DNA of 64,000 nucleotides from Pseudomonadota bacterium (lineage in GTDB: Bacteria > Bdellovibrionota_C > UBA2361 > SZUA-149 > DAOLCO01). Position 1 is the stretch's first letter. Every line of letters starts with the position of its first letter. The position numbers and the translations under genes are program-made. Location of the stretch: NCBI GenBank assembly GCA_027487795.1, contig JAIYCX010000050.1, positions 1-64,000 of the forward strand. The letters run 5' to 3'. This document shows positions 26,418 through 35,400 of the stretch, piece after piece. A model generated the notes under the pieces. That model made no database searches and was not told where the DNA came from. It saw only the letters and a program-made list of their open reading frames with translations.

Positions 26418-26909
26418 ATGAATCAATTTTTACCAGTTTTTAAAGCACTAGAGAGGGATATTCGTTACGTTACCGTAGGTGGTATCGCTACTGTTTTAAA
26501 TGGCTTTCCAAGGTTAACCGGAGACATTGATATTGTTCTGGACTTATCGAATGAGGACAATGTTATATTTGCTTTAAAAAGTTTACATAACATAGGGATG
26601 AGACCCAGAATGCCGGTGGATCTATTTGACTTTACAAAGAATGAGATTCGAAAATCATGGATTGCAGAAAAGAGCATGAAAGTATTTTCTTTGCACTCTC
26701 CAATGTTACCTTTAATTGAAGTTGATTTGTTTGTTGAAGAACCCTTACCGTTTGAGGATTTATGGAAGAATTCACAAATCTTCCAAATAGAAGATATTAA
26801 AATTAGAGCTGTTTCTATCGATGACCTAATTACTCTAAAGAAAATGGCTGGCCGTCCAAAAGACTTAGAAGATATTGCCAACCTTTCTTTCATTAAGGCT
26901 AATAAATAA
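26418..26909 (+). CDS. Second nucleotidyltransferase module protein
   Basis: The 163-aa protein has the same core as 21554-22000: VTVGGIATVLNGFPRLTGD with Asp36 and Asp38 in GDIDIVLD, a third acidic site in LIEVDLFVEEP, and the end KKMAGRPKDLEDI. The stop is two bases before the next small gene, so the pair is an operon. It lies on the plus strand between two cassettes read on the minus strand, as if inserted between them. The long minus-strand ORF over it is a shadow. Confidence 0.75.
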   Translation: MNQFLPVFKALERDIRYVTVGGIATVLNGFPRLTGDIDIVLDLSNEDNVIFALKSLHNIGMRPRMPVDLFDFTKNEIRKSWIAEKSMKVFSLHSPMLPLIEVDLFVEEPLPFEDLWKNSQIFQIEDIKIRAVSIDDLITLKKMAGRPKDLEDIANLSFIKANK

Positions 26910-26911
26910 TT

Positions 26912-27097
26912 ATGAATGATTTTCAAAAAGAGGGGTTTCAAAAGCATCGGGAAGAACAAACTAAAAGATGGGCATTCGAAACAACTGCTGAAGAACGGAT
27001 GAAATTTGTCTGGGAAGCTCTTGAATTTGCTCATAAAGCAGGTTGCGATTATTTAAAATCAAAAGAAAAGTTAGCAGTTCAGAATATAAAAAAGTGA
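26912..27097 (+). CDS. Small partner of the second nucleotidyltransferase
   Basis: A 61-aa charged helical protein (RWAFETTAEERMKFVWEALE) starting two bases after the nucleotidyltransferase stop. No named family. It differs in sequence and gene order from the partner at 21948-22151, but position and size suggest the same kind of module. Confidence 0.5.
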   Translation: MNDFQKEGFQKHREEQTKRWAFETTAEERMKFVWEALEFAHKAGCDYLKSKEKLAVQNIKK

Positions 27098-27113
27098 AAT
27101 ACTTAAGAGAACT

Positions 27114-27304
27114 TCACCCTTCCCTCCTCCAGAGCTGCTTCCTGTTTGTTCTTTTATTTGAATAATTAAAAAAACAGGAAGGATAGAAGATGGGAAGACG
27201 AACAGGAAGAATAAGAAAAAAGAAAAGTACTTGAAACTGAAAAAGAAAACGCTCTAGAAAACTCTTGTAACTTTTTTGAAGGGGCTAGCTTTCGCTATGG
27301 CCCC
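27114..27304. repeat. Intergenic repeat block, copy 2
   Basis: A close copy of 25669-25861 with small differences, ending in the hairpin GGGGCTAGC-TTTC-GCTATGGCCCC (27281-27304) directly downstream of the gene at 27324-27551. Confidence 0.75.
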
Positions 27305-27323
27305 TTCGTTTTTTAGTACTACC

Positions 27324-27551
27324 TCATTTGTTTGGCAGCTTGCTGTTAATGTAACAGGCAAATACAGTTAAACCTCCTAGCAATAAAAGATAAAGGGCGG
27401 TGATAATGATGGAAAAGACATCATTAAAGTCACCCGCAGCATTAACATCATAATGTTTTTGCCGAGGGAAGGCTTCAATTACTAAGTTGATATCTTCGAT
27501 CGCAACTAATGCTCCGTCATCTTTCAAGGAATCAGAGTACCGAGTATTCAT
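27324..27551 (-). CDS. Small tail-anchored membrane protein (cassette 2, distal)
   Basis: A 75-aa protein with an acidic front half and one C-terminal membrane segment (IIITALYLLLLGGLTVFACY) ending in a short basic tail (SKLPNK). No family is recognised. It follows the gene at 27639-27968 on the same strand with a GGGGCTAGC-type hairpin between them. It has no leader of its own, so it probably depends on read-through. Confidence 0.5.
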   Translation of the reverse strand: MNTRYSDSLKDDGALVAIEDINLVIEAFPRQKHYDVNAAGDFNDVFSIIITALYLLLLGGLTVFACYINSKLPNK

Positions 27552-27594
27552 TTCAATTATCCCGAAAAAAACTCTTGTGACTTTTTGAACATTT

Positions 27595-27618
27595 GGGGCT
27601 AGCTATCGCTACGGCCCC
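27595..27618 (-). terminator. GGGGCTAGC hairpin, third copy
   Basis: GGGGCTAGC-TATC-GCTACGGCCCC lies after the stop of the 27639-27968 gene. The same stem follows the genes at 25882 and 27324. It ends each small gene, but there is no clean T tract, so termination may be partial. Confidence 0.55.
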
Positions 27619-27638
27619 TCTAATTTGATTATCAACAT

Positions 27639-27968
27639 TTATGTCTTAGTCATTTTTTTAAACTTCAAAATCTTTAAAAGACACCAACCACCAATAAAGA
27701 GTAACATTGTTATTATTAGCGTGGTGTCCATAAAAGAGATATCCGGAACATTTGACTTCTCAGCAAATACAGAAGGATTATAAATTGTTTCCGAACCATA
27801 ACCTCCGGATTTGCGGACTCCATAGCCAGGTCCCGACTCTCCTACCCTAACACGATCACCATAGCCCTTAAAAATAGTAGAATCAAAATACTTTTCAGGA
27901 GTCTCAGCACTTTGCTCAGCGACTACTTTGACATCTTGCTCCGTCAAATTCTGCCCAACTATTCCCAT
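27639..27968 (-). CDS. Small tail-anchored membrane protein (cassette 2, first gene)
   Basis: A 109-aa protein. The front resembles cassette 1 (MGIVGQNLTEQDVKVV). The middle is Gly/Tyr-rich (YGDRVRVGESGPGYGVRKSG). One C-terminal membrane segment (TTLIITMLLFIGGWCLLKIL) is followed by KFKKMTKT. TTAAGGAGA precedes the ATG. The leader is nearly identical to that of cassette 1. Function unknown; the sequence would suit a small membrane regulator or a toxin-like peptide, but nothing proves it. Confidence 0.6.
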   Translation of the reverse strand: MGIVGQNLTEQDVKVVAEQSAETPEKYFDSTIFKGYGDRVRVGESGPGYGVRKSGGYGSETIYNPSVFAEKSNVPDISFMDTTLIITMLLFIGGWCLLKILKFKKMTKT

Positions 27969-28035
27969 TATTTTCTCCTTAACGGAAAGAGTAAAAAGAT
28001 AAAACCATTGAGACCAAAACCAAATTTTTCAGTCC

Positions 28036-28104
28036 CAAATACGGCTCTGTCCTTATTCAATATAGAAAAGAAAAAAGCCGTATTTGAGAAAAAATCTTCT
28101 ACCC
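28036..28104 (-). promoter_or_regulatory. GGGTAGAAG box plus perfect hairpin, leader of cassette 2
   Basis: The box is at 28096-28104. The stem CAAATACGGCT (28036-28046) pairs exactly with AGCCGTATTTG (28076-28086). A TATAATAAATAAACAAT stretch lies upstream. The single stem mismatch of cassette 1 is absent here. Confidence 0.6.
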
Positions 28105-28281
28105 GAGATATATTGTTTATTTATTATACAGTAAGCTTATGCCTAACTAAAGTCAGCTAGTGCCTTTTGAACCAATTTATACTTCCTGTTCCTCTTCCAG
28201 TCTTCCTTTCTTCCTGTTTTTCTAATCTTTACAATGAAAAAAACATCAAGAATAAAAAATAAAATATTTGAAACTGAAAAG

Positions 28282-28305
28282 AGAGAGTTGAATATTCAAC
28301 TCTCT
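28282..28305. terminator. Perfect 24-bp palindrome terminator
   Basis: AGAGAGTTGAAT (28282-28293) pairs with ATTCAACTCTCT (28294-28305), then TTAATTTTTT on the plus strand; TTTTCAG follows on the minus strand. It lies after the deaminase gene and may act both ways. A reverse-orientation GA-rich repeat precedes it at about 28183-28225. Confidence 0.7.
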
Positions 28306-28336
28306 TTAATTTTTTAACTTAACGGATTAGAACGTC

Positions 28337-28927
28337 TTAGGCTCTTGTTCCATTATAAACAAAACCACCCTCAGCGACATAACGTTCAAAAGCCGTACAA
28401 ACCTCATCTCTAAAAACGTCTTCGACTAACATGATTTTTCTTCTTTTTAATTCAAATCTCCAGTCGTCAGAAATAATCCCCTCATCAAAGCCAGTGATTC
28501 TCTCTGTGTCCTCAGCGGTCGCACCGATGACAACTTTACCAATTCCTGCCCAGATAAGAGCATTAAGGCACATCCCACAAGGCTGTGCAGTAGTGTAAAG
28601 AGTCGCACTTCCTCCATGATCAAATCGTCCAAGAAGGCTACTTGCAAGACGAATAGCCGTGACCTCTGCATGAGATGTTGGATCAAATGATGCAACTACT
28701 CGATTCACACCGACACTCAGCAATTTTCCGCTTTTAGTATCAACTAGAAGCGCCGCAAAAGGCCCTCCCGCTTTCTCATCCAGCTGTCGATTCAATAGAT
28801 CAACTGCGATGCCCATGAAGCCAATATCATCTCCGGGTAGTTGATCAGGAATATCATCAACAAAATCTCTGACCCAACTAGGAAGTTCAAAAGACCTAAT
28901 GAAATCAATGCTAAATCTTTTTGACAT
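28337..28927 (-). CDS. Nucleoside/nucleobase deaminase of the cytidine deaminase-like superfamily
   Basis: The 196-aa protein has the zinc site of CMP/dCMP- and guanine-deaminase-like enzymes: His86-Ala-Glu88 (TSHAEVTAIRL) and Cys117-x-x-Cys120 (AQPCGMCLNALIW). The late FDEGIISDDWRF resembles guanine deaminase relatives more than TadA, but the substrate cannot be fixed. TAAAGGAGA precedes the ATG. Its leader is the third, shorter relative of the cassette leader, so this enzyme is presumably controlled together with the small membrane proteins. Confidence 0.85.
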   Translation of the reverse strand: MSKRFSIDFIRSFELPSWVRDFVDDIPDQLPGDDIGFMGIAVDLLNRQLDEKAGGPFAALLVDTKSGKLLSVGVNRVVASFDPTSHAEVTAIRLASSLLGRFDHGGSATLYTTAQPCGMCLNALIWAGIGKVVIGATAEDTERITGFDEGIISDDWRFELKRRKIMLVEDVFRDEVCTAFERYVAEGGFVYNGTRA

Positions 28928-29008
28928 TACTATCTCCTTTAGAAAAAAACCTTTTTACATGCACATCCCACGCTAGGACATTTACATGCAAAACCAAATT
29001 TTCAGTCC

Positions 29009-29078
29009 CAAACACGGCTCTGTTCTTATTCAAATATAGAAAAGAAAAAAGCCGTATTTGAAATGAATTCTTCTACCC
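29009..29078 (-). promoter_or_regulatory. GGGTAGAAG box plus hairpin, leader of the deaminase gene
   Basis: The box is at 29070-29078. The stem CAAACACGGCT (29009-29019) pairs with AGCCGTATTTG (29050-29060) with one mismatch. Compared with cassettes 1 and 2, about 11 bases (one helical turn) are missing between the TATAAA-like site and the box. Confidence 0.6.
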
Positions 29079-29162
29079 GATGCTATTTATATATCATGCT
29101 TATGCTGAACTAAAGCTAGCTAGTGCCTTTTATTAAGTCTAATTAAGAAGTTCAAACTTCCT

Positions 29163-29284
29163 AAGCGTTCAATATTGTTCCGCAATTAAGGCTTTCTAAG
29201 TAGCTAAAAAGCGGAGTGTACATTTAGTACATGAGCATTTTTAGACGCTTAGAAAACGCAGAGTGCGGGAAATATTGAACGCTT
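29163..29284. repeat. 122-bp near-complete palindrome after the OmpA-like gene
   Basis: AAGCGTTCAATATT-GTT-CCGCA (29163-29184) pairs with TGCGG-GA-AATATTGAACGCTT (29264-29284). Inside, TTTCTAAG pairs with CTTAGAAA, GCTAAAAA with its near complement, and GTACA/TGTAC closes the loop. The whole region can form one hairpin. It may be a terminator-like structure for the OmpA gene or a small palindromic element. Confidence 0.6.
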
Positions 29285-29287
29285 ACT

Positions 29288-29941
29288 TTAATTCTCGATG
29301 ACTATTTCAACCCGGCGATTTACTTCCTGACCTTTTTCGGTATTATTGGTAGCAATCGGATAACCTTCTCCGTAACCTATTACTTTTAATGAGCTTAGCC
29401 CTTTTGATCTTAGCTCTGAAGCTACTGCATTTGCTCGGCTTTGGGAAAGTTTTTTGTTATAAGACACTCTGCCGATTGAATCTGCATGACCTTCTACTGA
29501 AATTTGTCTGTCTTTAATGGATTTCAGAACGTCTGTGATTTCAGATATGGCTCTTATAGCTGCTTCCGTTAACACGTACTTATCAAATTCAAAGTAGGCA
29601 TCAGGAATATTTATAACTACTCCCCTTCTTGTTGCTCTAACATCTGCACCTCTAAGATTTAAATCTTTTACAAGAGCGCTATTTTCATCTCTTCTTTTTT
29701 TTGCAAGTTTTGTTACTTCATTAAAAGAATCTTCCTCTCTTTGATTTTGCTCGATTGAAGAAGCTGCAACTTGAGGGTAGCTGCCGGAGCGATCTGCATG
29801 TATAGAAATGGGACTACCATCAGCAGAGACTCCAGCTTCAGGAAACATTAAATCTGGGGCTTGTGGCTCAGGGCTACTAAAAGAACAACCACTAATACTC
29901 ACTAAACATATTAGTCCGAATGCTTGATGTTTATTTATCAT
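29288..29941 (-). CDS. OmpA-family lipoprotein (Pal-like)
   Basis: The 217-aa protein has a lipoprotein signal with Cys19 (LVSISGC), a Ser/Pro-rich linker and an OmpA_C peptidoglycan-binding domain from about residue 105 (VINIPDAYFEFDKYVLT, VEGHADSIGRVSYNKKLSQS and the end GQEVNRRVEIVIEN). It should tether the outer membrane to peptidoglycan. It follows the glycine-zipper lipoprotein gene by about 30 bases on the same strand. Confidence 0.88.
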   Translation of the reverse strand: MINKHQAFGLICLVSISGCSFSSPEPQAPDLMFPEAGVSADGSPISIHADRSGSYPQVAASSIEQNQREEDSFNEVTKLAKKRRDENSALVKDLNLRGADVRATRRGVVINIPDAYFEFDKYVLTEAAIRAISEITDVLKSIKDRQISVEGHADSIGRVSYNKKLSQSRANAVASELRSKGLSSLKVIGYGEGYPIATNNTEKGQEVNRRVEIVIEN

Positions 29942-29974
29942 AATCCATTACAATAAAGGATTTATATATAGGTA

Positions 29975-31360
29975 TTATTTACCTTCTAACATCATTATGC
30001 TTAATTCTTCCTCAGCTGAGTCATTTGCAGGGTCAGATTCTAGGGCAGAGTTAAATTCCTTTCTAGCATCTTCTTTTAGGCCAAGTCTTCTATATACTTT
30101 GCCGAGTTCAACTCTTAGGGAAGTCTCCTTAGGACAAGACTGCAATGCTCTTCTTAGGTAGAATACCTTATCAGAGTCCGAAGTAGAGCTCATTGCTCTA
30201 TCTGCCTCTTTTTGCCCCTGTTCACACTTTGGAGCTTTTGAATTCAGTGACTTAATATCTGTCTTAGCCTTAGCTACTTCCTGAGCAGTATCAGCTTGCT
30301 TAACTGCTTCTTGTTTAATCTCTTCAACTTTTTCAGTAGATTTTTCAACTACTTGATCAGCTTTTGCTAATTCTTTTTTTGCTGAAGGTAACTCAGCTGG
30401 TAATTTTACTGCTGCTGCAGGAGCAACTGCTGTTGTAGATTTTGAAACAGCTGAAGATATAGACTTTGTAGCTGAAGACTTTAGTGGAGCTTCAGGAACT
30501 ACCTTCGAAAGCTTAGCGGCTGGAAGCTCTGCTTTTGGTTTTTGAAGTTCTATTCTTGGTGGCTCAATTTTAGCAAATTCTTCCTTTTTTGAAGTTGCGG
30601 CACTTGGTAAGCCTGAACTTAATGGCTCATTGGACTTATCGCGCGAAGAAACACGACTGTTAGTCTTTGGATTTGTTAAATCAATTGTTGGCTTAGTTGT
30701 TGGCACTTCATCCAGTCTACTTCTGGACTCTTCTCTAATTTGAGAAATTCTTGACTTAGGATTTGGTTTTGGAAGATCCTCTTCGGAAATATCAATATCA
30801 GAAGAAGCTACCTTAGAACCTAAAGAAGATCTTGTTCTACTAGATGCTTTACCTGATAAGCTACTTGGGCGATTATTTGGGTATCCTTCTTCTAAGGCGC
30901 TATTATTTGAATTTGCATTACTATTTTTTGAAATCCAAAAATTATCAGCAAAACTTGATAATGGGGAGGTGCTCGAAGAGTCGGAAGAGTCTGTTGAATC
31001 CGAATCAGCATAAGAATTTGATTTCAAGCTAGATCTAGCATTTGATTTTTTAGCACTAGACTTTCTAGTATTTATTCCTGAATTTTTATCGTGAGCATCT
31101 AATCTTCTATCTTGATCGTCGAAAGAAGATCCGATAATGCCACCACTTGTCGCTCCAGCTACTGAACCTAAAACTAACCCCGCAGCAGGCTCACCAGCAG
31201 TAGAACCAACTAATGCTCCAAGGCCTGCGCCGATGACGGCTCCAGTGGCAACACCCTTCTCAGCATTATTTAGATCCGGCGCTTCAGCACCATTATTAGA
31301 ACAAGCAATTGTACTTGCCACTAAGGACACTGTGAATGAATTTAACAAAAACTTTTTCAT
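29975..31360 (-). CDS. Glycine-zipper and TPR lipoprotein
   Basis: The 461-aa protein begins with a lipoprotein-like signal (Cys20 in ASTIAC). A glycine zipper follows at about 35-80 (GVATGAVIGAGLGALVGSTA, GSVAGATSGGIIGSS). A long low-complexity Ser/Lys/Pro/Ala middle leads to a C-terminal TPR pair (LRVELGKVYRRLGLKEDARK, FNSALESDPAND). Glycine zippers pack in membranes and the TPR would bind partners in the periplasm. The order suggests an envelope complex with the neighbouring OmpA-like lipoprotein. Confidence 0.7.
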   Translation of the reverse strand: MKKFLLNSFTVSLVASTIACSNNGAEAPDLNNAEKGVATGAVIGAGLGALVGSTAGEPAAGLVLGSVAGATSGGIIGSSFDDQDRRLDAHDKNSGINTRKSSAKKSNARSSLKSNSYADSDSTDSSDSSSTSPLSSFADNFWISKNSNANSNNSALEEGYPNNRPSSLSGKASSRTRSSLGSKVASSDIDISEEDLPKPNPKSRISQIREESRSRLDEVPTTKPTIDLTNPKTNSRVSSRDKSNEPLSSGLPSAATSKKEEFAKIEPPRIELQKPKAELPAAKLSKVVPEAPLKSSATKSISSAVSKSTTAVAPAAAVKLPAELPSAKKELAKADQVVEKSTEKVEEIKQEAVKQADTAQEVAKAKTDIKSLNSKAPKCEQGQKEADRAMSSTSDSDKVFYLRRALQSCPKETSLRVELGKVYRRLGLKEDARKEFNSALESDPANDSAEEELSIMMLEGK

Positions 31361-31464
31361 ACTACTTATTATATATATTCAGATTAGGTGGAATTTTACC
31401 CTGAGCTGAATTTAAGCAGTTTTTGAAAAATCGCGCCAGTTAGTATTTTAAATTGCGGCTAGAT

Positions 31465-31815
31465 TTAGTACCTTTGAAATGCGTCATCATATCTTTGCTG
31501 ACGTCTAATTTGTTCTAATTCTCTTTCTTGTTTTTCCGCTTCTTGAGCGTTTTTAAATCTATCTGCCTCTTCGCGTTTTTCCTTAGCGTCCATTGCTTCT
31601 GCGGTACTTCCGACAAGGGCACCTCCTAAAGCTCCAGCTCCTACTCCAATTGCAGTAGCGGCACCTAAATCACCTGTTGATGACCCAACTATAGCTCCGG
31701 CGCCACCCCCAATAGCAGCTCCCGTAAGAGCTCCCCTAGAAGTCTGGGACATGTCAGAAGAACATGCAGAAACTATCAATAATACAAAAAGCTTAGAAGA
31801 TAATTTAATATACAT
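31465..31815 (-). CDS. Small glycine-zipper lipoprotein
   Basis: The 116-aa protein has a lipobox at Cys18 (IVSAC), a glycine zipper (GALTGAAIGGGAGAIVGSST, IGVGAGALGGALVGS) and a charged coiled-coil tail (KREEADRFKNAQEAEKQERE). This resembles the zipper part of the larger neighbour at 29975-31360, so the two are probably related. Its place between the larger lipoprotein and lspA fits an envelope operon. Confidence 0.75.
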   Translation of the reverse strand: MYIKLSSKLFVLLIVSACSSDMSQTSRGALTGAAIGGGAGAIVGSSTGDLGAATAIGVGAGALGGALVGSTAEAMDAKEKREEADRFKNAQEAEKQERELEQIRRQQRYDDAFQRY

Positions 31816-31886
31816 GGGCCCTAGAAAAAAGAATAATTTGTATAAGTTATTATCGAATTATTAACTTATGTTACACAAGCAAATTC

Positions 31887-32426
31887 TTACGAGGACTTAT
31901 GCATAGGGCAGCCCGTTTCCACGGCAGTCTTATTCTCAGCTCCTTCCTCTTTTTTCACTTCCGGAAAGAAAGTCTGCCTAATGATAACCACAAAAACACC
32001 TACGCAAATAGCTGAATCTGCTACATTAAATGCTGGCCAGTGGTAGGTGCCGTAATATACGTCTAAAAAATCGACTACTGCATCGAAACGAAATCTGTCT
32101 ATTATATTACCGACTGCTCCACCGAGAACAAGAAAAAGAGCAAATTGTGAAATTCTATCATTCTTAGCTTCTTTCTTTAAAAGTACCAACACCAGCCCGA
32201 TCGCTAAAAGAGTCACCATCCCAAGAACTACCCTTCTTATCCCTGGCTCCATCTTAGAGAACATTCCAAAAGCAGCTCCAGGATTCATCACCAAGGTTAA
32301 ATCAAAAAAATTAGGAATGACGTTAATCGACTCGCCAAGCTCTAAATGATCTAAAATAGAAATCTTAGTCAGCTGATCTAAAGCTACGACTACGCACATC
32401 ACCAAAATCATCCAGAGCTTAATCAT
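31887..32426 (-). CDS. lspA: Lipoprotein signal peptidase (signal peptidase II)
   Basis: LspA cuts the signal peptide from prolipoproteins at the lipidated cysteine. The 179-aa protein has four membrane segments and both catalytic aspartates in the family motifs GNIIDRFRFDAVVDFLDV and FNVADSAICVG. The C-terminus ends in EEGAENKTAVETGCPMHKSS, longer than usual. The start is two bases after the ileS stop, the common ileS-lspA pair. Four predicted lipoprotein substrates lie within six kilobases. Confidence 0.95.
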   Translation of the reverse strand: MIKLWMILVMCVVVALDQLTKISILDHLELGESINVIPNFFDLTLVMNPGAAFGMFSKMEPGIRRVVLGMVTLLAIGLVLVLLKKEAKNDRISQFALFLVLGGAVGNIIDRFRFDAVVDFLDVYYGTYHWPAFNVADSAICVGVFVVIIRQTFFPEVKKEEGAENKTAVETGCPMHKSS

Positions 32427-32428
32427 AA

Positions 32429-35400
32429 TTAGGACTGTATTCTACTTAAATTAAAAATTACTGAATCACCGTCTATATCCTGAGGAGATAATTCATCATG
32501 ATCCATATCATCTTCACTAGGGCTATGAGTCATTTCTTCTATCATAACTGCTAAGGTTTCTTGCTTAATGTAGGTATCATAATCCTTCACAGCCATAGAA
32601 ATCTGCGGGCTAGAAGTTAGAAACTTCACTACTATTCTATCTGCTATATCAAACTGCAATTCTTTTCTTAGCTTTTGAACTCTGTTTACAAATTCCCTAG
32701 CAAGTCCCTCCAATCTTAACTCCGGAGATAAGCTTGTATCAAGAATAATAGTAACAGCACCTGAAGAAGCAGCGGTAGTCAAAGACTCCTTTGGCTTTCT
32801 TGAAATTAAGATATCATCTCTAGATAACTTCTCTTCTTCAAATACTAGTTCTCCACCTGATTCAATTCTTCGAATTTCTGAAGTAGATAATTTCATTACA
32901 ATTGCTGTAAGCTCTGACATTTTTTGCTTGCCTAGCTTTGGTCCCAAGGTTTTACCTAGCTTAATCGTATTTAGCCTAGCAGACAAAGTAACGTAACTTT
33001 CCTCATTTGCTTCATAAACAATGACTTTTATATTCAGCTCATCTTTTAAGTAGTGATCAAGTCGCTTTAAAGCTTTTACTTTTAGCGGATCGCCGTGAAC
33101 TATCGTTAACTTCGACAAAGGTTGTCTAAGCTTTACTTCATGCTCATTTCTTAGGGCGCGGCCTAGGACTATTATTTCTTCAAATAATTCCATTGCTATT
33201 TCAAGCTCTTCATCTACCTCAAGCTGCGACAACTCTTCTAAAGTAGGAAACGGTGTTAAATGCACGCTGTCTCTAGTTACACGTGGGTCATTCTCGGTAA
33301 GATTCTTAAAAATACTTTCACTTACAAAAGGCATTAAAGGTGCGATGATTCTGGAAAAAGTAGAGAGCACAGTATACAGAGTAGTATACGCATGATTCTT
33401 ATCTATACACTCTGGACTATTAGCATCAAGGCGTAGTGCACCTCCTTGCCAAAAACGTCTTCTATTTAAACGAATATACCAATTAGTAAGTTCATCAATG
33501 AAGGTTAATATTGGTGGAGCCGCTAAATATAGTCTGTAAGAAGAAAGAATACCATCAACTTGTTTTGCTGTAGTTGCAAGTCTTGATAAAATCCACTTAT
33601 CTAACAAGTTAGGTGAAGGAGTAGTCGCTCCCTTCTCTACTGTCCACTGATCAATAACTGCATAAGTAACAAAAAAGTTATACGCATTCCAAAAAGGAAT
33701 CAATGTCTGCCTGATAACATCCTTAACTCCAGCCTCACTAAATCTAAGCTCTTCTGCTTTTGATGCAGGGCTTGAAAGCATGTACATTCTTAGTGCATCA
33801 GCTCCGTACTTATTCATTACTTCATCAGCAGGAGGATAATTCTTTAAAGACTTGGACATTTTTCGCCCGTCTTCTGCAAGAATAATTCCGTTAACGACTA
33901 CGTTCTGAAATGCTGGTCTGTTAAATAAGGCAGTTGAAAGTACTAATAATGTATAAAACCAACCTCTAGTCTGATCCAATCCTTCTGCAATAAAATCAGC
34001 CGGGAAATTTCCTTCAAACTTTTCTTTATTTTCAAAAGGATAGTGAGCTTGAGCATAAGGCATAGCACCACTTTCAAACCAGCAATCTAGAACTTCTGGA
34101 ATTCTCTTCATTAATTTTTTAGTATTAGGGCAAATAAAATCAAGATCGTCGATTTTATGTGTATGAAGATCATCGATTTTTTTACCAGTTAGCTCTTCAA
34201 GTTCTTTTATAGAACCTATGCATCTAATTTCTCCAGTTTCCGCTCTCCAAATTGGAATCGGCGTGCCCCAAAATCTATTTCTAGAAATTGCCCAGTCTCT
34301 GGCGTTCTCTAACCATTTTCCAAAACGACCCGTTTTAACATGCTCCGGAATCCAATTGATTCTTTCATTTGAAGCAATTAATCTTTCTTTAATTTCTTCT
34401 ACTCGTATAAACCAAGAAGATATCGCTTTATACATTAGCGGCTTGTCAGTTCTCCAACAGAAAGGATAAGAATGGTTTATAGTCTGACTAGAAAGTAGCA
34501 AACCTTTTTCTTTTAAGTTGGCTATAATTATAGGATCCGCATCTTTAAAATACTTTCCTTCAAGAGATGGAATCAATGAAGTGAAATTTCCATCTGGATC
34601 AATTGGATCTATTATCGGTAAATTATTTGCAAGAAAAACTGATAAGTCATCTTCACCAAAAGAAGCTAAATGAACTAATCCAGTTCCTTCTGAGCTTGAA
34701 ACAAAATCTCCATGAAATACTCTAAAGGCACCTTCTTTTCTCTTCTCTTCGAAGTCTGAGTAAAAAGGACTATATGAAAGTCCAACTAAGGAAGAGCCCT
34801 TTATAACTTTAACAACTTCTGGCTTTCTTGTAGCTTCTAATTTTTTCTTTGGATCTAGTTCCGGAAATAAGAAACTCATCTGAGCTTCTGCAACTATGAC
34901 ATACTCTGAAGGATTTTCAGCTTTTACTATGGCATAATCTAGTTCATTATTTACACCGATCGCAGTATTACTTGGAAGTGTCCAAGGAGTAGTAGTCCAA
35001 ACACATAATGATAATTTTAAACTTTTATCTAGGTCTTTAAACTCAGTATTTGCTGCAAAATCTATAACATTTGCCCTTACAGCAACTGCTGGATCTTGAA
35101 CGTCTTTATAGTTTAAGTTAGCTTCAAAATTACTTAGCGGCGTACTAATTCCAGGTGAATAGGCCACGCACTTAAAACTTTCATAAACTAGGCCTTTCTC
35201 ATATAGAGCACTAAAAGCCCACCAAACAGACTCCATGAATTCCTTATCCATGGTTTTGTACTGCTTGTTAAAATCAACCCAACGTCCGGAGCGATCAATG
35301 AATCTTTTCCACTCCTCAGTGTAGCGCTGCACTATCGCTCTACATTCTTCATTAAAGTTTGCTACACCAAACTCTCTAATTTCTTTTGAGCCTTTAAGAT

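Noticed and set aside
26465..27034. A 189-aa minus-strand ORF opposite the second nucleotidyltransferase
   Set aside because: It mirrors a clear gene, its composition is unnatural (Ser/Phe/Lys-rich) and it has no ribosome-binding site.
25838..27618. Integron attC sites suggested by the GGGGCTAGC hairpins
   Set aside because: No integrase, no GTTRRRY core sites, and the hairpins end genes rather than join head-to-tail cassettes in one orientation.
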